DNA from: Cololabis saira
Taxonomy: Eukaryota > Chordata > Actinopteri > Beloniformes > Belonidae
Assembly (NCBI RefSeq): GCF_033807715.1
Contig: NC_084596.1
Coordinates: 31,194,879 to 31,258,878, forward strand
Length of the DNA stretch: 64,000 bases
Direction: 5' to 3'
Shown here: piece after piece, positions 13,153 through 23,999 of the stretch
Layout: each line of letters opens with the position of its first letter
How positions within the stretch are numbered: position 1 is the stretch's first letter
The notes under the pieces: model-generated
Databases searched by the model: none
Seen by the model: the letters and a program-made list of their open reading frames with translations, nothing else
Told to the model about the DNA's origin: nothing
Position numbers and translations under genes: made by a program

Positions 13153-13639
13153 TCTAACAATAGGCACTGTACTGTAATTCCTACAGTACTGCATGCACAG
13201 TTTTCCCTAAGGAGATTGTCCTATGTTACATTTCTACTTTTGTTTTTTTGTTTTTTGTCTTTTTGCTCTGCAGCGCTGTCTTTTTCTTTTCTGTATCGCA
13301 ATGACATGATCTGTCAACAAATTGTGGTACAAACAATAAAAATGAATGAAAATGAATAAAAAACATGACTAAGCAATTTGACTGTCTTATCCGTACACAA
13401 TGACACAAGCACTTGTGATTCTGATGCACTGACACCTTCATTGACACAGATATTTAATTTTGAGAGATGAACTAAGGATTTTGAGCAAGAGACTGGCTTT
13501 TGCAGGTAATCCATGGTGTTTTGCTATTTGTACGAACTGTTTTGAGAAATGCACGTACTGTTTTGCAAATGTCGAGGATGATCTGAGAAATGTACCAAAG
13601 CGACTGAGAAAAACTGTAAATGATCCGTATTTTTAGTCT

Positions 13640-13970
13640 TTATTATAAAACTGAGTTGTACTTTACTGCCATGAGATCAGGCTGAGGTCTGCTCCACCTG
13701 TCAGCTCCTTCAAATCAGGCCTAAAAACATTACTGTTTACTCAAGCGTACTCCTAAATCAAATACTTACCTGCTGGACTCTACTGCCCTTATTTTTAACA
13801 GCTTGTGCTTTTTATTATTTTACTTTTTTTCTTATCATCTTATTCATAATTTTATTCAATCTTATTTGTTATTTACTGTCTAATTATGTCTTGCCGCTTT
13901 TAATGTCAATGTAAAGCACCTTGAATTACCCTGTGTTGAATTGTGCTATATAACTGAACTTGCCTTGCCT
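13640..13970 (+). repeat. 3' tail of an L2-like LINE family
   Basis: The sequence 'gaggtctgctccacctgtcagctcctt...aggcctaaaaacattactgtttactcaagc' is shared in reverse orientation with 23461-23560. It continues into 'gtaaagcaccttgaatta...tgtgctatataa' and ends at 'cttgccttgcctt', a very common fish LINE 3' end. Only the end of the reading frame and the 3' UTR are present. Confidence 0.6.
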
Positions 13971-13971
13971 T

Positions 13972-14930
13972 ATACGGGGCTGTCCGTTCCCTCTACATCT
14001 GGTGTCAGAGCTTAGTTTGCATTGTCCGCTGTAAGTTGGACGTGTTTCCCGTGGGGGTTGTACTCCTCCAAGTCTGCCTTTTGTTACCGACTCTGTAGGT
14101 ACAGCCAAGGACGGGGTCTGGTGGCCACTGAATTGAGTCTCTGCTTTTGGCAGATGATGTAAGTATGTTTGCTTCCTCAGGCCAAGACCTTCAACTCTCG
14201 CTGAAGAAGTACGCAGCTGAGTGTGAAGCAGCTGGGATGAGAATCAGCACCTCCAAATCCGAGATTATGGTCTTCAGTCGGAAAAGGGTGGAGTGCCCGC
14301 CCCAAGTTAGGGAATCAGATACTGCCCCAAGTGGAGAAGTTCAAGTATCTCAGGGTCTTGTTCACAAGTGAGGGAAGAATGTAAAGGGAGATCAATAAGC
14401 AGATCGGTGCGGTGGCTGCACCGATGGAGACCCTACAACGATGTGTCGTGGTGAAGAAGGAGCTGAGCGTAAAGGCGAAACTCTTGATTTACCAGTTGGT
14501 ATACGTTCCTACCCTCACCTATAGTAATGAGCTGTGGGCAGTGACCGAAAGAATGAGATCGGGGATAGAGCTTCCTCTGAATGGTGTCCGGGCTCTCCCT
14601 CAGAAATAGGGTGAGGAGCTCGGTAGTCTGGGAAGGGCTCAGAGTAGAGCCGCTGCTCCTCCGCATCGTGGGGAGCCAGATGAGGTGGCTCGGGCATGTG
14701 GTGAGGATGCCTCATGGACGCTTCCCTGCTCAGGTCTTTTGGGATGTCCCACTGGGAGAATTAAGACCCTGGAGAAGACCAAGGATATGGTGGAGGGGCT
14801 ATGTTTCTTGGCTGGCCTGGGAACACCTAAGGATCCCCCTAATGAGCTGGACCAAGTGGCTGGGGAGAGGGAAGTCGAGGCTTCCCTGCTCAGGCTGCAC
14901 CCATGAAACCACCCTAAATATGCAGATGAA
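13972..14930 (+). mobile_element. Decayed Rex3/RTE-type LINE, reverse transcriptase C-terminal half
   Basis: Translated pieces in shifting frames follow the order of an RTE-clade (Rex3) polyprotein. First comes the 'VRSLY...SLV' region (about 13978-14040), then the catalytic ADD of the polymerase motif at 14150-14158. This is followed by a frame with LQLSLKKYAAECEAAGMRIS and SKSEIMVFSRKRVECP, then VVKKELSVKAKLLIYQL and VPTLTY (14440-14520), [20 protein letters not shown] and [14 protein letters not shown] (14600-14720), and a C-terminal [10 protein letters not shown] segment. Several frameshifts and stops make it inactive. The GGAT array begins at its 3' end. The family name rests on remembered Rex3 translations; no alignment was run. 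Confidence 0.75.
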
Positions 14931-15055
14931 GATGGATGGATGGATGGATGGATGGATGGATGGATGGATGGATGGATGGATGGATGGATGGATGGATGGA
15001 TGGATGGACGGATGGATGGATGAATGGATGGATGGATGGATGAATGGATGGATGG
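14931..15055. repeat. (GGAT)n microsatellite at the Rex3 3' end
   Basis: About 31 GGAT units with a few substitutions (GGAC, TGAA) directly follow the Rex3 fragment. RTE elements often end in short tandem tails, so the array was probably seeded by the element's tail. Confidence 0.95.
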
Positions 15056-15465
15056 ACACAGAAGATATGAAACTGTTAGTTATTTTTCAAAGAAGATAGT
15101 GTTTGCAAGTAAAATACAATATTTCAAAATGCTGTGCATTCACCAAAAGGTGACAAAAATGAACCTACTGACACATACTTACAGTTTCTGAAAAATATAT
15201 AAAGGTAACCAGACTAGCAAAGACAAATGTCTTAAAAGATATGTGAAATGTAGATTATTGTGTATGACTTCCTGTTAAGTGCCAGCATGGTGGAGGAAGG
15301 ATACTGATATGGGCTGGTTTGTTACCAACGAGCAGGTAAGAACGTATTTGCTTTAAAATTAACTGAAAATAAACTTTCCAATTTGAAGCCGTCTCAATTT
15401 ATTCTGCATTTCATTCTGCAATTAAATGAGGAAAAATGTTCTCCATGTTAATCATTTCAACTTCA

Positions 15466-15735
15466 ATTCAATTCAATTTTATTTATATAGCGTCTATTAC
15501 AATGGAAATTGTGTCTTTACGCTTTCCAGAGATCCAGAACATGACTCCCGAGCAATTATTACATAAACATAACATAAACAGTGGCAGGTAAAAATATCCC
15601 CTAGTGGGAGAAAAACCTTAAGCCAAACAGGAAAGAAAAGGAAAGGAAAAACTCCCCTTTAGGAGGGAAGAAACCTTGAGCAGGACCTGGCTCATAAGGT
15701 GGGGCCCTCCTGCCAGAGGCCAGACTGGGCAGAGC
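15466..15735. repeat. Dispersed teleost repeat (ATTCAATTTTATTTATATAGCG family)
   Basis: It begins with 'attcaattcaattttattt' and 'atatagcgtct', then 'cgctttccagagatccagaac', and continues into 'gggagaaaaaccttaagcc...aggaaaaactcccctttagga...gaaaccttgagcaggacc'. These phrases mark a very abundant fish family. It is related to 86-325. The antisense 78-codon ORF over it is a by-product. Confidence 0.65.
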
Positions 15736-15739
15736 TTTC

Positions 15740-16892
15740 AGGTGAAATAACATTTTGGACCAAGCAGCGACACATTTGTTATAAACTATTGTAAGTTTCA
15801 AAAGATCCAAACAAAGGATTGAGTTATCTATATTCAATCAGGTTATTTATAAGTTATCCATCTACCTCACATCACACTGCAGTTATGAATTCCAGATGCT
15901 CACATTCACAGACTAGCGAATCAAAACCACTTCACCCAGCAGCATCCGTGTCTGTCTGCCCTGAAATAGGGTGTTGCTGGGGTGTCAGAGGATCACACCC
16001 CTGTACGTTTCCCACCTGCTCCAAAACCCACCCTACACTTCATCGTATTGTAGCCACACACACACACTCAACACATGTCTGCATACATCCACTCAAAGTG
16101 CCCCCCAGACAAAGAGCACAATGCACAAAGGTGATGTAGTGACAGATGCTCCTGTCACATGCTTAGCATATCTCCACCTCCAAAGAAGTGCAACTGTAGA
16201 AGTCAGTCTGTCTCTTTCACTCCACGGAAATCGTCTGCGCTACTTTTCAGACCTCCGTGTATTTTCACTCCCGGGCGGATAAGTACAGCTTTTAAACCAC
16301 AATCTTTCACCCAATATTTATCCAATCGGACCAAATGCTATAATTAATGCTTTGCCTCTACTCTGCTCTCTCTCCTCAAGGCCAATATATTACCCGCATC
16401 TCCCACCCTCCCTCCATAACCTTTCGGTGCCAAGTTCACAGATAGAGAGAAAGTACTTCCTGTGAGAGGCCGGGCTGGCTGCCAGAGAGACTGATCCACC
16501 AATCTGACACGTTAATGAGATCCTGGCCCGTAGTACTGGAGTGTCAGGCCTCCTCTGCTGCAGCACTATCCCTGCCGTGACCTGCAACACACGCACACAC
16601 ACTCAAATCCACACACATCTGTGCTCATAGTCTATGTATAATTTTTTCACACATGCACCCACACGCACAGAAATATATGCACAAATGAATCAGAGTGGCC
16701 CTCACCACCACACACACACACACACACACAAGCTCTTTTGGTGGAGGGGTGTGTGTATGTGTGTGTGTGTGTGGGGGGGGGGGTTCAGCTCCTTAAATCT
16801 GTCTAATTAAAACACCAAATCCCCCTACTCCCCTCATCCTCCAACCCAATCCTCACTTCTCACCCCCTCCCCCAACCCTCTCCTCCTCTACC

Positions 16893-16944
<52 letters not shown>

Positions 16945-19900
16945 AGCCACATATACGCTCGCACCCAACCCTCCTCCATCCCTGTTGCCACCAACCCCGA
17001 TTCCGCTGGAGAAATGATTATTAGGAATTTAATGGGGGAACGTTTCCCATCCCACACCATCTGGGGCTTGGGAATGGCACAAAATTTGAGGATGCTTGCC
17101 GACGTGGCGGGGAGCATTACTTTCATATTTCTTGACTGGCGCTCAGATTTTCAGACAGTGCAGGAAAGTGATTGCAATGAATTAAAATAATGTATTACTG
17201 AACTAAAATATACCATAAAGATGGATATGTGTTTGCTTGTCCGTGTTGGAAGAATGCTCCAAACTTTTATCAACTTCTGACATGACTGTCATTTTACAAT
17301 GCATCTCCATCGAAACACTGACTTTGAGTTTGAAATGTTTCTCCATACAATATACTGTACAAATCCCCCCAATACTGTCCTCAACTCCCACACAGAGCTT
17401 GGCCATATGCTCCCTCTTTCTTTCTCTTCCTCTCCCTCGTCTCCCCCCTGTTCGCGCTGAGTTTAATGAGCTGCATGAATGTAAGGGTGCGTGTACATGT
17501 TTGACCCCGTGCTAAACTGCAGCATGCTGCCCTGTGAACCCCGTGGGTGTGAAGCACCCTCCTCCCTTTGCTGCTCCACACCCTGGTCCCTCGGTCGTCT
17601 TTGTGAAGCTCCAATAGGGATTTGAACTCGCTTTTCCTCCACAAGCAGACACGCACACGCACACTTAGCAGAAGGGGGGGACAAATACAACTTGATTATG
17701 TAGTGTGATGGGGCTTTTAGGGCCCTTAAGGGACCCGCAGCGACCCTAAAGAGAAGGATGAGTGAGGGAATGAAGACAGGAAGACAATGCCACTTTCAAT
17801 TAAATCAAATGTTGTGTTTTTTTTTGTTGTTTTTCTAATCAAAATGAGTTGAATTTGTCTGTGTGTCACTGTTCTAGTAATATATCTAAACAAAATTCAT
17901 GTACAGTAATTGTAAATTGCTTTATAAGTAAGGATAGTTTGTCCTGAAATCAGGCTTATATGCTCTTTGTTGAGCTTCCTTTATTTTGAGTTTGTGATTT
18001 CTTTTTCATTGGTGTTTCAATTTGCATGATTGAATTAGGCATTTATATATGGCAGTTTTAATTTGCATCAGGTGTTTGAAGAAATTAGATCTTAATTTCA
18101 TGTTCATACACTATGACAATAATGCAGACTGCCCTGAGAACGGCGTTCCTCTGTAAATGTAATCTGATGATGCTCCTGTTTTGTTGAACTTCAGACCAAC
18201 TTAATCAAATATGTCCCCCCATAGTTGGCGAGGAAGAGTTTTCTTAAAGATGGAAAGCATAGCTGAACAAAGGTCACATGTTTTGAGCCATAAGCAAGAC
18301 GTTACTGTTGCACAGTGAACTCTCGTTGCACTAATTACAGATTGGGCAGGCCACTCATCATCTGAGCTCCGGAGACGCGTCTCTCCTCCAACAGGAGACC
18401 GAGTAATTAGACGGTCAGCGTTCACAGCAGCAGGAGGCCTCTCGCAGGTCTTCAGGGGGCCCGAAGGTGTTGCAGCTTGATCATTTCTTTTCTCTTCATG
18501 TATTTATAAAGGATGACGAGTTTTAACAGCGCCAAGATAAATCGGCAAAGTCTGTCTTTTGGCTTCGGCCATATAAATAAATGAATAAATAACGAAACAC
18601 TTTCCGATTTCATCTCGTGATGATTCGAGATGATTGGAGATGCGTTTCATCTTCACTAACACATTTTCAGCTCGGCTGTTTGCGAATAGAAATATTGCGT
18701 CAGTAGCACTGAAATACCACCAGAAGTTATTTAAAGAGTCAAGAAAATACCTGGAAAGCAGTATAGCATGTATACCTTTCTTATCAGCTTTTTGATGGTT
18801 AATACTTGTTAAGAGCGTTCCTGTTCTGGTGAGATCGGCTGTCTTTTGCAGCAGTAATTTACAGTCCCCGGGGATTATCGGTTCCACTTTTCTCCCGACT
18901 GGGAGGACGAGCTGCCTGCACTCCCTGGATGACATCCAACTCCTCCCGTGTGTTTCTGACACCAACCAACCATCGGATCAGCTGGAAGTCAGTCACATTA
19001 TCAGCAAATCACTTTCAGAACCATCACTTGGTTGAAAAAGAAAAAAGAAAAGGAGCGCGAAAAGATATAGCCTATAGTCTATAGTTTATAAACAACAATG
19101 TGAGGTTATAGAAAATGCTTAATACATAGCAATAATGAATTTATTTTTTATTATTATTGATTTCGCTTTGTGGTACAATTGCATGTTGAGGAGGCGCATC
19201 TTGTTGCGTCTTCGGGCCTGCGTTCGCACATCCTGAAAGGTTATTCACGATTATTACGTGATTCATTTTCTGGGAAAAAAACAACAAAACAACTAAACAA
19301 AACCTCCCAAAAAAACTCAACAAATAAAATCGTGCCCCGCTCAGTTTAATCTTGATTTGTCCTTCTCGCCTTTATTGTTATTTTTTTTCCTTAATTGCCA
19401 TCTGCTGTCGATCATTGCCACAAAAACATTTGAGAAGCTGGGCCACGATATAAAGCCTCTTACAGCCTCTTTTTTTATTTTATTTATTTTTTTAATTTTA
19501 TTGCAACAACCACATCACAAAACAATGAGACATTACTTCACGAATATTTCGATCCATAACGTTTTCTGAAGTGTCTGCGTGTGTGTAACGTGTATGGGCA
19601 TCAAATAAGCAAGTGCAGAAATAAATTAGAAAACCCATCCAATAACCATTCAGCAATCGACTGAATTTACAAAATCAGCAGGGTTTATGAGCACAGTCAC
19701 CAACATTTTACAGAAATACATGAAGTGCATCGCAGCTGCTCCACTACAGGAACAAAAGTTAACAATCCGAAAACTTTCACTTCGTTGCATATTGATATAC
19801 ATCGTCTCTTTCTCTCTTTTTTAAGGCATGTAACACTTTTTTCAGCTGACACAAAACAATTGTCCGTCCAGTGCTCGATTTTCAGCTGTGGTGAAATATA

Positions 19901-20105
19901 CAAGAATGCAATGTTTAAATGTGCGAAAATTCATTTGAAAAAAAAAAAAAAAAACAAAGAGAAAAGTATGACACTGTTTTACAATATTTTTCTATAATAT
20001 ATTATTCACATGGAGTGGCTTTTGATGTATAAATAAATAAATACAATGATAATTTACATTCAGTTCGTTACCACACTATTTACTCCAAATAAAAATGCCT
20101 TCAGC
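15740..20105. other. neurod6 3'-side intergenic DNA with small microsatellites
   Basis: No gene is recognisable. It holds (CA)n at 16708-16731, (GT)n plus an 11-base G run at 16749-16783 and (CA)n at 16900-16943. The stretch around 16980-17140 is unique and contains a CATCTGG E-box. An open frame of 153 codons on the minus strand (18504-18965) has no recognisable domain. A run of 16-17 A's lies near 19938-19954. Confidence 0.55.
18504..18965 (-). CDS. Unsupported ORF, 153 codons
   Basis: This is the longest ORF in the neurod6 3' flank apart from repeat-driven ones. The translation has no signal peptide, no clear membrane segment and no motif I recognise. It reads like translated non-coding DNA, with scattered Cys, His and Trp and no low-complexity bias. 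There is no visible promoter or splice structure. It is recorded because it is unusually long for this composition, but it is more likely chance than gene. Confidence 0.1.
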   Translation of the reverse strand: MVSETHGRSWMSSRECRQLVLPVGRKVEPIIPGDCKLLLQKTADLTRTGTLLTSINHQKADKKGIHAILLSRYFLDSLNNFWWYFSATDAIFLFANSRAENVLVKMKRISNHLESSRDEIGKCFVIYSFIYMAEAKRQTLPIYLGAVKTRHPL

Positions 20106-20110
20106 TGGGA

Positions 20111-20204
20111 GATCCATCCATCCATCCATCCATTATCTATACCCGCTTTATCCTTTGCAGGGTCACAGGGGTCTGCTGGAGCCATACCAGCTCATTTTCA
20201 GGCG
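20111..20204 (-). repeat. 3' tail fragment of the tRNA-derived SINE
   Basis: On the minus strand it matches the last ~65-90 bp of the SINE at 59821-60207: 'aaaatgagctgg', 'ggctccagcagacccc', 'gataaagcgggta' and an ATGG-type tail (ATCC units at 20112-20132 on the plus strand). The 5' two-thirds are missing, as expected for 5'-truncated retroposition. Confidence 0.75.
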
Positions 20205-20372
20205 AGATCAGCTGGGAGACTTTCCCCCAAATCTTCGTTAATTCATGGGACCATTTGAGAAACACTCATTGTCTCCTAAAAGGTGTTTTTCTCTGTTTTT
20301 AGCCTATTTTGTTTGTCTTCCTTTCAGCTTGATAAATTAGGCCTGAAACGTCATGAACGTCAAAAAGATGCA

Positions 20373-20374
<2 letters not shown>

Positions 20375-20469
<95 letters not shown>
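20375..20469. repeat. (AT)n microsatellite, 95 bp
   Basis: A perfect AT run followed by a short GCACACAC stretch. It is self-complementary and able to extrude a cruciform. It sits about 750 bp downstream of the neurod6 stop codon. Confidence 0.97.
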
Positions 20470-20470
<1 letters not shown>

Positions 20471-20639
20471 GCACACACAATTAGTATTATTTATTATTAT
20501 TAGAAAGATTGCATTTGACTACCTTGCATAGCTCAGTGGACTTTTATTGCTGACAGATTTATTCTCTGAACTCCAATCATGTCTCGATAAACTTTCCTGC
20601 AAAGCGAAACACATTTAGTTTCCTCTTCCTCAGTTGGTT

Positions 20640-21213
20640 GTTTAGTTGATTTTTATTTTACCTCGACAAACAATTCACTGTGTATATGCCTACTGAACTT
20701 TTTAATGAACAAGAATTGGTTTTCCATAATCAGCTTCAACTAAAAACATAAACGGCATCCTTGACATGTCAAGGATGCCGTGTAAAAACTGCAGGTGTAA
20801 AAACTGAACTGCAACTTGCTTTAAACCCTTCAACAAAATATTTAATATCAGAATTGTTTTGAAACGAGACAGTATAACGAGCCAATCATTTGACCTTTTG
20901 GGCTACACATATATATCTATAGATATATAAATATATAGATATATACATATTACCAACTAAAAAGGTTCTCGCGCTGTCACTTTTCTTTTATCAAAACAAT
21001 TTTACAGTAACACCAACTGTTTGAAAACCAAATCATTTCGTCCGGGCAGCTCTTGTTGTCTTTTAAAAAGACTTACAAACTCAAAAATGACTTGTTTAAA
21101 TGGGCATTTAAGTTATCTTTGTGTGCGAGTCCACGATGGTACATTCTGGACATCTTGTGCGGGGGAGATTGCATCGCCTCTGAGGGGGCCGGAATCTTGT
21201 CCAGCTGATTGAC
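20640..21213 (-). other. neurod6: Probable neurod6 3' UTR and flank
   Basis: This is the transcript-downstream side of the neurod6 stop codon. A minus-strand AATAAA (plus TTTATT) occurs at 20652-20657, with further ones near 20542 and 20568, so the transcript could end in this area. The true poly(A) site cannot be chosen from sequence alone. The stretch includes the 30-bp palindrome and an AT-rich segment at 20907-20950. Confidence 0.35.
20752..20781. repeat. Perfect 30-bp palindrome in the neurod6 3' flank
   Basis: Arms of 15 bp (left arm ACGGCATCCTTGACA) meet with no spacer. Just after it, GTGTAAAAACTG occurs twice in direct order (about 20780-20806). It lies roughly 430 bp beyond the neurod6 stop codon on the transcribed side and may fall inside the 3' UTR. 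Confidence 0.9.
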
Positions 21214-22236
21214 TTAGGTGTGGAAAGAGCCATTGACTTCCCCTTGTGACTGGAAAGCCTGACTACGGACGTGCAGGTCGTAGGGGAAGCCGCGGCCCTC
21301 GGGGGAGACCCGGTACATGGAGTTGTGCGCCAGCGCCGTGCGCCCTGGCGCGCCGCAGTAGCGCATGCCGTAGTGGCTGCTTTTGCCGTAGTCTGGCGGG
21401 TCGTCGTGTTTCAGTGAGAAAATCCCATTAAAGCTCATGGGCGGGCTCAGCTGGCTGTCAAAGTGCGGGCTCCCGCTATCTGGAGACGGGTTCTCGTAAT
21501 ACGGCTCGTACGCGCCGCCGTAGCTGTAGTGTCGGAACGGCTTATTGGTGCTGCTGCTGGTGTCCAGGTTTCCGCCGCTGTGGCCCGGGGGAGAGTTCAT
21601 GTCTGAGCCGGTATACGAGTACATGGCGTCGTACGGCGACCTGCCCGAAAACACCACCTCACCGTTGTGGTCTGTGAGGAAATTTCTCGCGTTTAGCTGC
21701 AAACAACCGGCCACCAAGTTGGTGGTCGGCTGGGATAATCCTTTACACAAAGTCTGCACAAATGCGAGGAGGTCTGGTCTCTTCCCTGCGCTCAGAGTCT
21801 CTGACAGGGCCCAGATGTAATTTTTAGCCAGTCTAAGCGTCTCAATCTTTGACAGTTTTTGAGTTTTGGAGTAGCACGGCACAACTTTGCGCAGACTCTC
21901 CAGCGCGGCGTTCAGGCCGTGCATGCGGCTGCGCTCTCGGGCGTTGGCTTCGTTGCGCCGGAGTTTGGCCCTGTCTACATGCTCCTTGCACTGTTTCTTT
22001 TTCCGGGGCCCCCGTTTTTTAGGAAGTCCGTTTTCATCATCGTCTTCGTCTTCTCTCTCGTCCTCGTCCCTGTCGGAGAGGTCGTCCTCGGCCTCCCTCA
22101 TGTCTAGCAGGTCGGACCTGTCCGGGTCGGCCGCTCGCTCCTGCTCCAGGCTCTCAGGTAAGCTGTCACGGGGATAACTGGCACCAAACCGCGGCTCACA
22201 CATCATATGAGGTTCCTCGAATGGCAACGTCAACAT
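21214..22236 (-). CDS. neurod6: NeuroD6-type neuronal bHLH transcription factor
   Basis: The 340-residue protein would bind E-boxes as a heterodimer with E-proteins in neuronal nuclei and promote neuronal differentiation. The N-terminus MLTLPF is the NeuroD6 signature. An acidic stretch follows (residues 48-68), then a basic KKRGPRKKK segment (73-81) that may serve as nuclear localisation signal. The bHLH is at about 92-148, with basic part [12 protein letters not shown] and second helix [15 protein letters not shown]. The Neuro_bHLH region ([22 protein letters not shown]) and the C-terminal [10 protein letters not shown] motif place it in NeuroD6 rather than NeuroD1 or NeuroD2. Ser103 stands where mammalian members have Asn (ARERNRMHG). 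The coding sequence is one exon, typical for the family, with no lesions. Teleosts have two neurod6 copies; which one this is cannot be told. Confidence 0.95.
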   Translation of the reverse strand: MLTLPFEEPHMMCEPRFGASYPRDSLPESLEQERAADPDRSDLLDMREAEDDLSDRDEDEREDEDDDENGLPKKRGPRKKKQCKEHVDRAKLRRNEANARERSRMHGLNAALESLRKVVPCYSKTQKLSKIETLRLAKNYIWALSETLSAGKRPDLLAFVQTLCKGLSQPTTNLVAGCLQLNARNFLTDHNGEVVFSGRSPYDAMYSYTGSDMNSPPGHSGGNLDTSSSTNKPFRHYSYGGAYEPYYENPSPDSGSPHFDSQLSPPMSFNGIFSLKHDDPPDYGKSSHYGMRYCGAPGRTALAHNSMYRVSPEGRGFPYDLHVRSQAFQSQGEVNGSFHT

Positions 22237-22260
22237 ATTTTCTGTAAGCAGGAAAAAAAC
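22237..22260 (-). other. neurod6: neurod6 splice acceptor and 5 nt of 5' UTR
   Basis: On the minus strand a pyrimidine tract TTTTTTTCCTGCTTACAG ends at 22242, followed by AAAAT and the ATG. This is a strong 3' splice site placed just before the start codon, matching the NeuroD-family layout of a non-coding first exon and one coding exon. It also supports the chosen start, since there is no upstream coding sequence in frame. Confidence 0.8.
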
Positions 22261-22559
22261 AACTTTAAGGCAAAGTTATTCGCAGGCATCTTTTATGAAG
22301 CAGAAGGGCAACGCATTGGGCAAGAAGTGGCCAATGTCACAGCTTGGTACCTTTTCTAGACTCTCAACTTCATTGTCTTCCAACTTGTAAAAAAAAAAAT
22401 AACACCTTGTTTGACTAATTTAGGATATTGTAAAGTCTGTTGATATATTGTTTGGAAGCAAATTTGAAACGAGACAATTGACAACACGTCATAATCATGC
22501 TTTTAACACACATTGAAAAAAATGCAATTAATTTCCAACAATTGAATCAGCATAAATGA

Positions 22560-22960
22560 TACCAACCTCTGGTGAGCATGTACCTCACATGGCCCCCAGA
22601 TATCTCCTCTGAATCTCTGCTGCAGCTTCCTCTCTCGCAGACTCCGAAATGACAAGACAGAGCTTAAACCTGTGCAGCAGCCTTTCCTCCGTCTCGCCGC
22701 GATCTGCTCTCCTCTTCCCTCTCTCTTTGAGGAATGACACTCATGCCAGCAGCGGATACCCATGCCATCTGCCGCTGACGTCTCGTGGCAGCCGAGACCA
22801 CGTGCTCGGCGTCCCGTGGGACGTCCATTCCACACCATCATCTGGCAGCTCCGGTAATGGGCACCGGAGGAGCGCGTTTACCCGCAGAAACACACCAAAG
22901 AGAAAAGAAAAAGACAGATACCTTCTTCTTCCTGCATAAGATCAAGTAGTGTGTTCTTAC
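22560..22960 (-). promoter_or_regulatory. neurod6: Probable neurod6 promoter / non-coding first exon region
   Basis: This GC-richer block lies 330-720 bp upstream of the ATG on the gene's 5' side. It contains two CAGATG E-boxes (plus-strand CATCTG at 22766-22771 and 22839-22844) and a CACGTG E-box (22799-22804). Purine-rich GAGAGAGG stretches at about 22615-22735 look like a 5' UTR. Candidate splice donors on the minus strand are GAG|GTACAT (intron from 22583), AGAG|GTTGGT (about 22566) and AAG|GTAAGA (intron from 22960). Which one is used cannot be decided. CAGATG sites in a neuronal bHLH promoter suggest cross- or auto-regulation by proneural factors. Confidence 0.45.
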
Positions 22961-22989
22961 CTTGGAGAAAAGAAATATATTCATCAATG

Positions 22990-23125
<136 letters not shown>

Positions 23126-23134
23126 GATAGGCAT

Positions 23135-23831
23135 GGCAAGTTTATTTATAGGCTATAGCACCATTCAACACAAGGTAATTCAAAGTGCTTTACATCAACA
23201 ATAAAAGCGGCAAGACATAATTAGACAGTAAATAACAAATAAAATGAAATAAAATTATGAGAAAAGAAGGTAAAATAATAAAAAGCACAAGTTGCTGAAA
23301 ACTAAGGGCAGTAGATTACAGCAGCTACATCTCATTCGCGTTTTTCAGAAAGTATTTAATTTAAGAGTAAGCTTAAATACCAAATAAATGAAATAAAATA
23401 ATAAGAAAAGAGATAATAATAAAAAGCACAAGTTGTTATAAATAAGGACAGTATAGTACAGCAGGTAAGTATTTAATTTAAGAGTATGCTTGAGTAAACA
23501 GTAATGTTTTTAGGCCTGGTTTAAAGGAGCTGACAGTTGGAGCAGACCTCAGGTCTACAGGAAGTTTGTTCCACCGGTGAGGAGCAGAATAACTGAACGC
23601 TGCCTCACCTTGCTTGGTTCTGGTTCTTGGGAACCACAACAAACCAGATCCAGATGAACCTCAGGGGTCTGGGAGCTTCATAGGAACTAACAGATCAAGC
23701 ATGGATTTTTGTCCAAGACCATTCAGTGCTTTGTAGACCAGCAGTAAGATTTTAAACTCTATCCTTTGACTCACTGGAAGCCAGTGTAGTGATTTCATGA
23801 CCGGTGTAATGACTCTGTCTCTGACTCTGAT
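23135..23831 (-). mobile_element. L2-like LINE 3' fragment
   Basis: On the minus strand, a reading frame from about 23831 to 23661 gives [20 protein letters not shown] and KALNGL, the C-terminal reverse-transcriptase-region signature of fish L2/CR1-like LINEs. A 3' UTR follows, shared with 13640-13970, ending in 'ataaacttgcc'. Part of the UTR is duplicated: 'gagtaagct/gagtatgct' and 'aataaaaagcacaagttg' occur twice, around 23275 and 23415. The element is heavily 5'-truncated. Confidence 0.7.
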
Positions 23832-23832
23832 T

Positions 23833-23979
<147 letters not shown>

Positions 23980-23999
23980 GTAGTTTCCCACATTCTGAT

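Larger units (their letters stand above)
11491..13616 (+). mobile_element. Compound Tc1/mariner-type element with internal partial duplication
   Basis: The element is bounded by 38-bp identical terminal inverted repeats starting CAGTTTTTCTCAGTCGC (left 11491-11528, right end at 13616). TA dinucleotides lie outside at 11489-11490 and 13617-13618, the target duplication of the Tc1/mariner superfamily. A second copy of the right terminus lies inside at 12746-12783, again followed by TA. The segment 11973-12788 is therefore partly repeated as 12789-13621, while the left terminus is present once. The junction shows a shared AAAT. Each copy carries the N-terminal transposase part but no catalytic DDE region, so the element is non-autonomous. 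Confidence 0.8.

Noticed and set aside
12045..13194. Two similar minus-strand ORFs of 112-116 codons (Ser-rich)
   Set aside because: They mirror the Arg/Gly-rich transposase remnants on the plus strand.
21246..22177. Plus-strand ORFs of 61-96 codons across neurod6
   Set aside because: They are shadows of the neurod6 coding exon in the opposite strand.
21214..22236. Assignment as neurod1 with pde1a next to it (human chromosome 2 arrangement)
   Set aside because: The N-terminus MLTLPF, the [12 protein letters not shown] segment and the C-terminal FPYDLH motif are those of NeuroD6, and the PDE exons read KALSL/DLHHRW, as in PDE1C.
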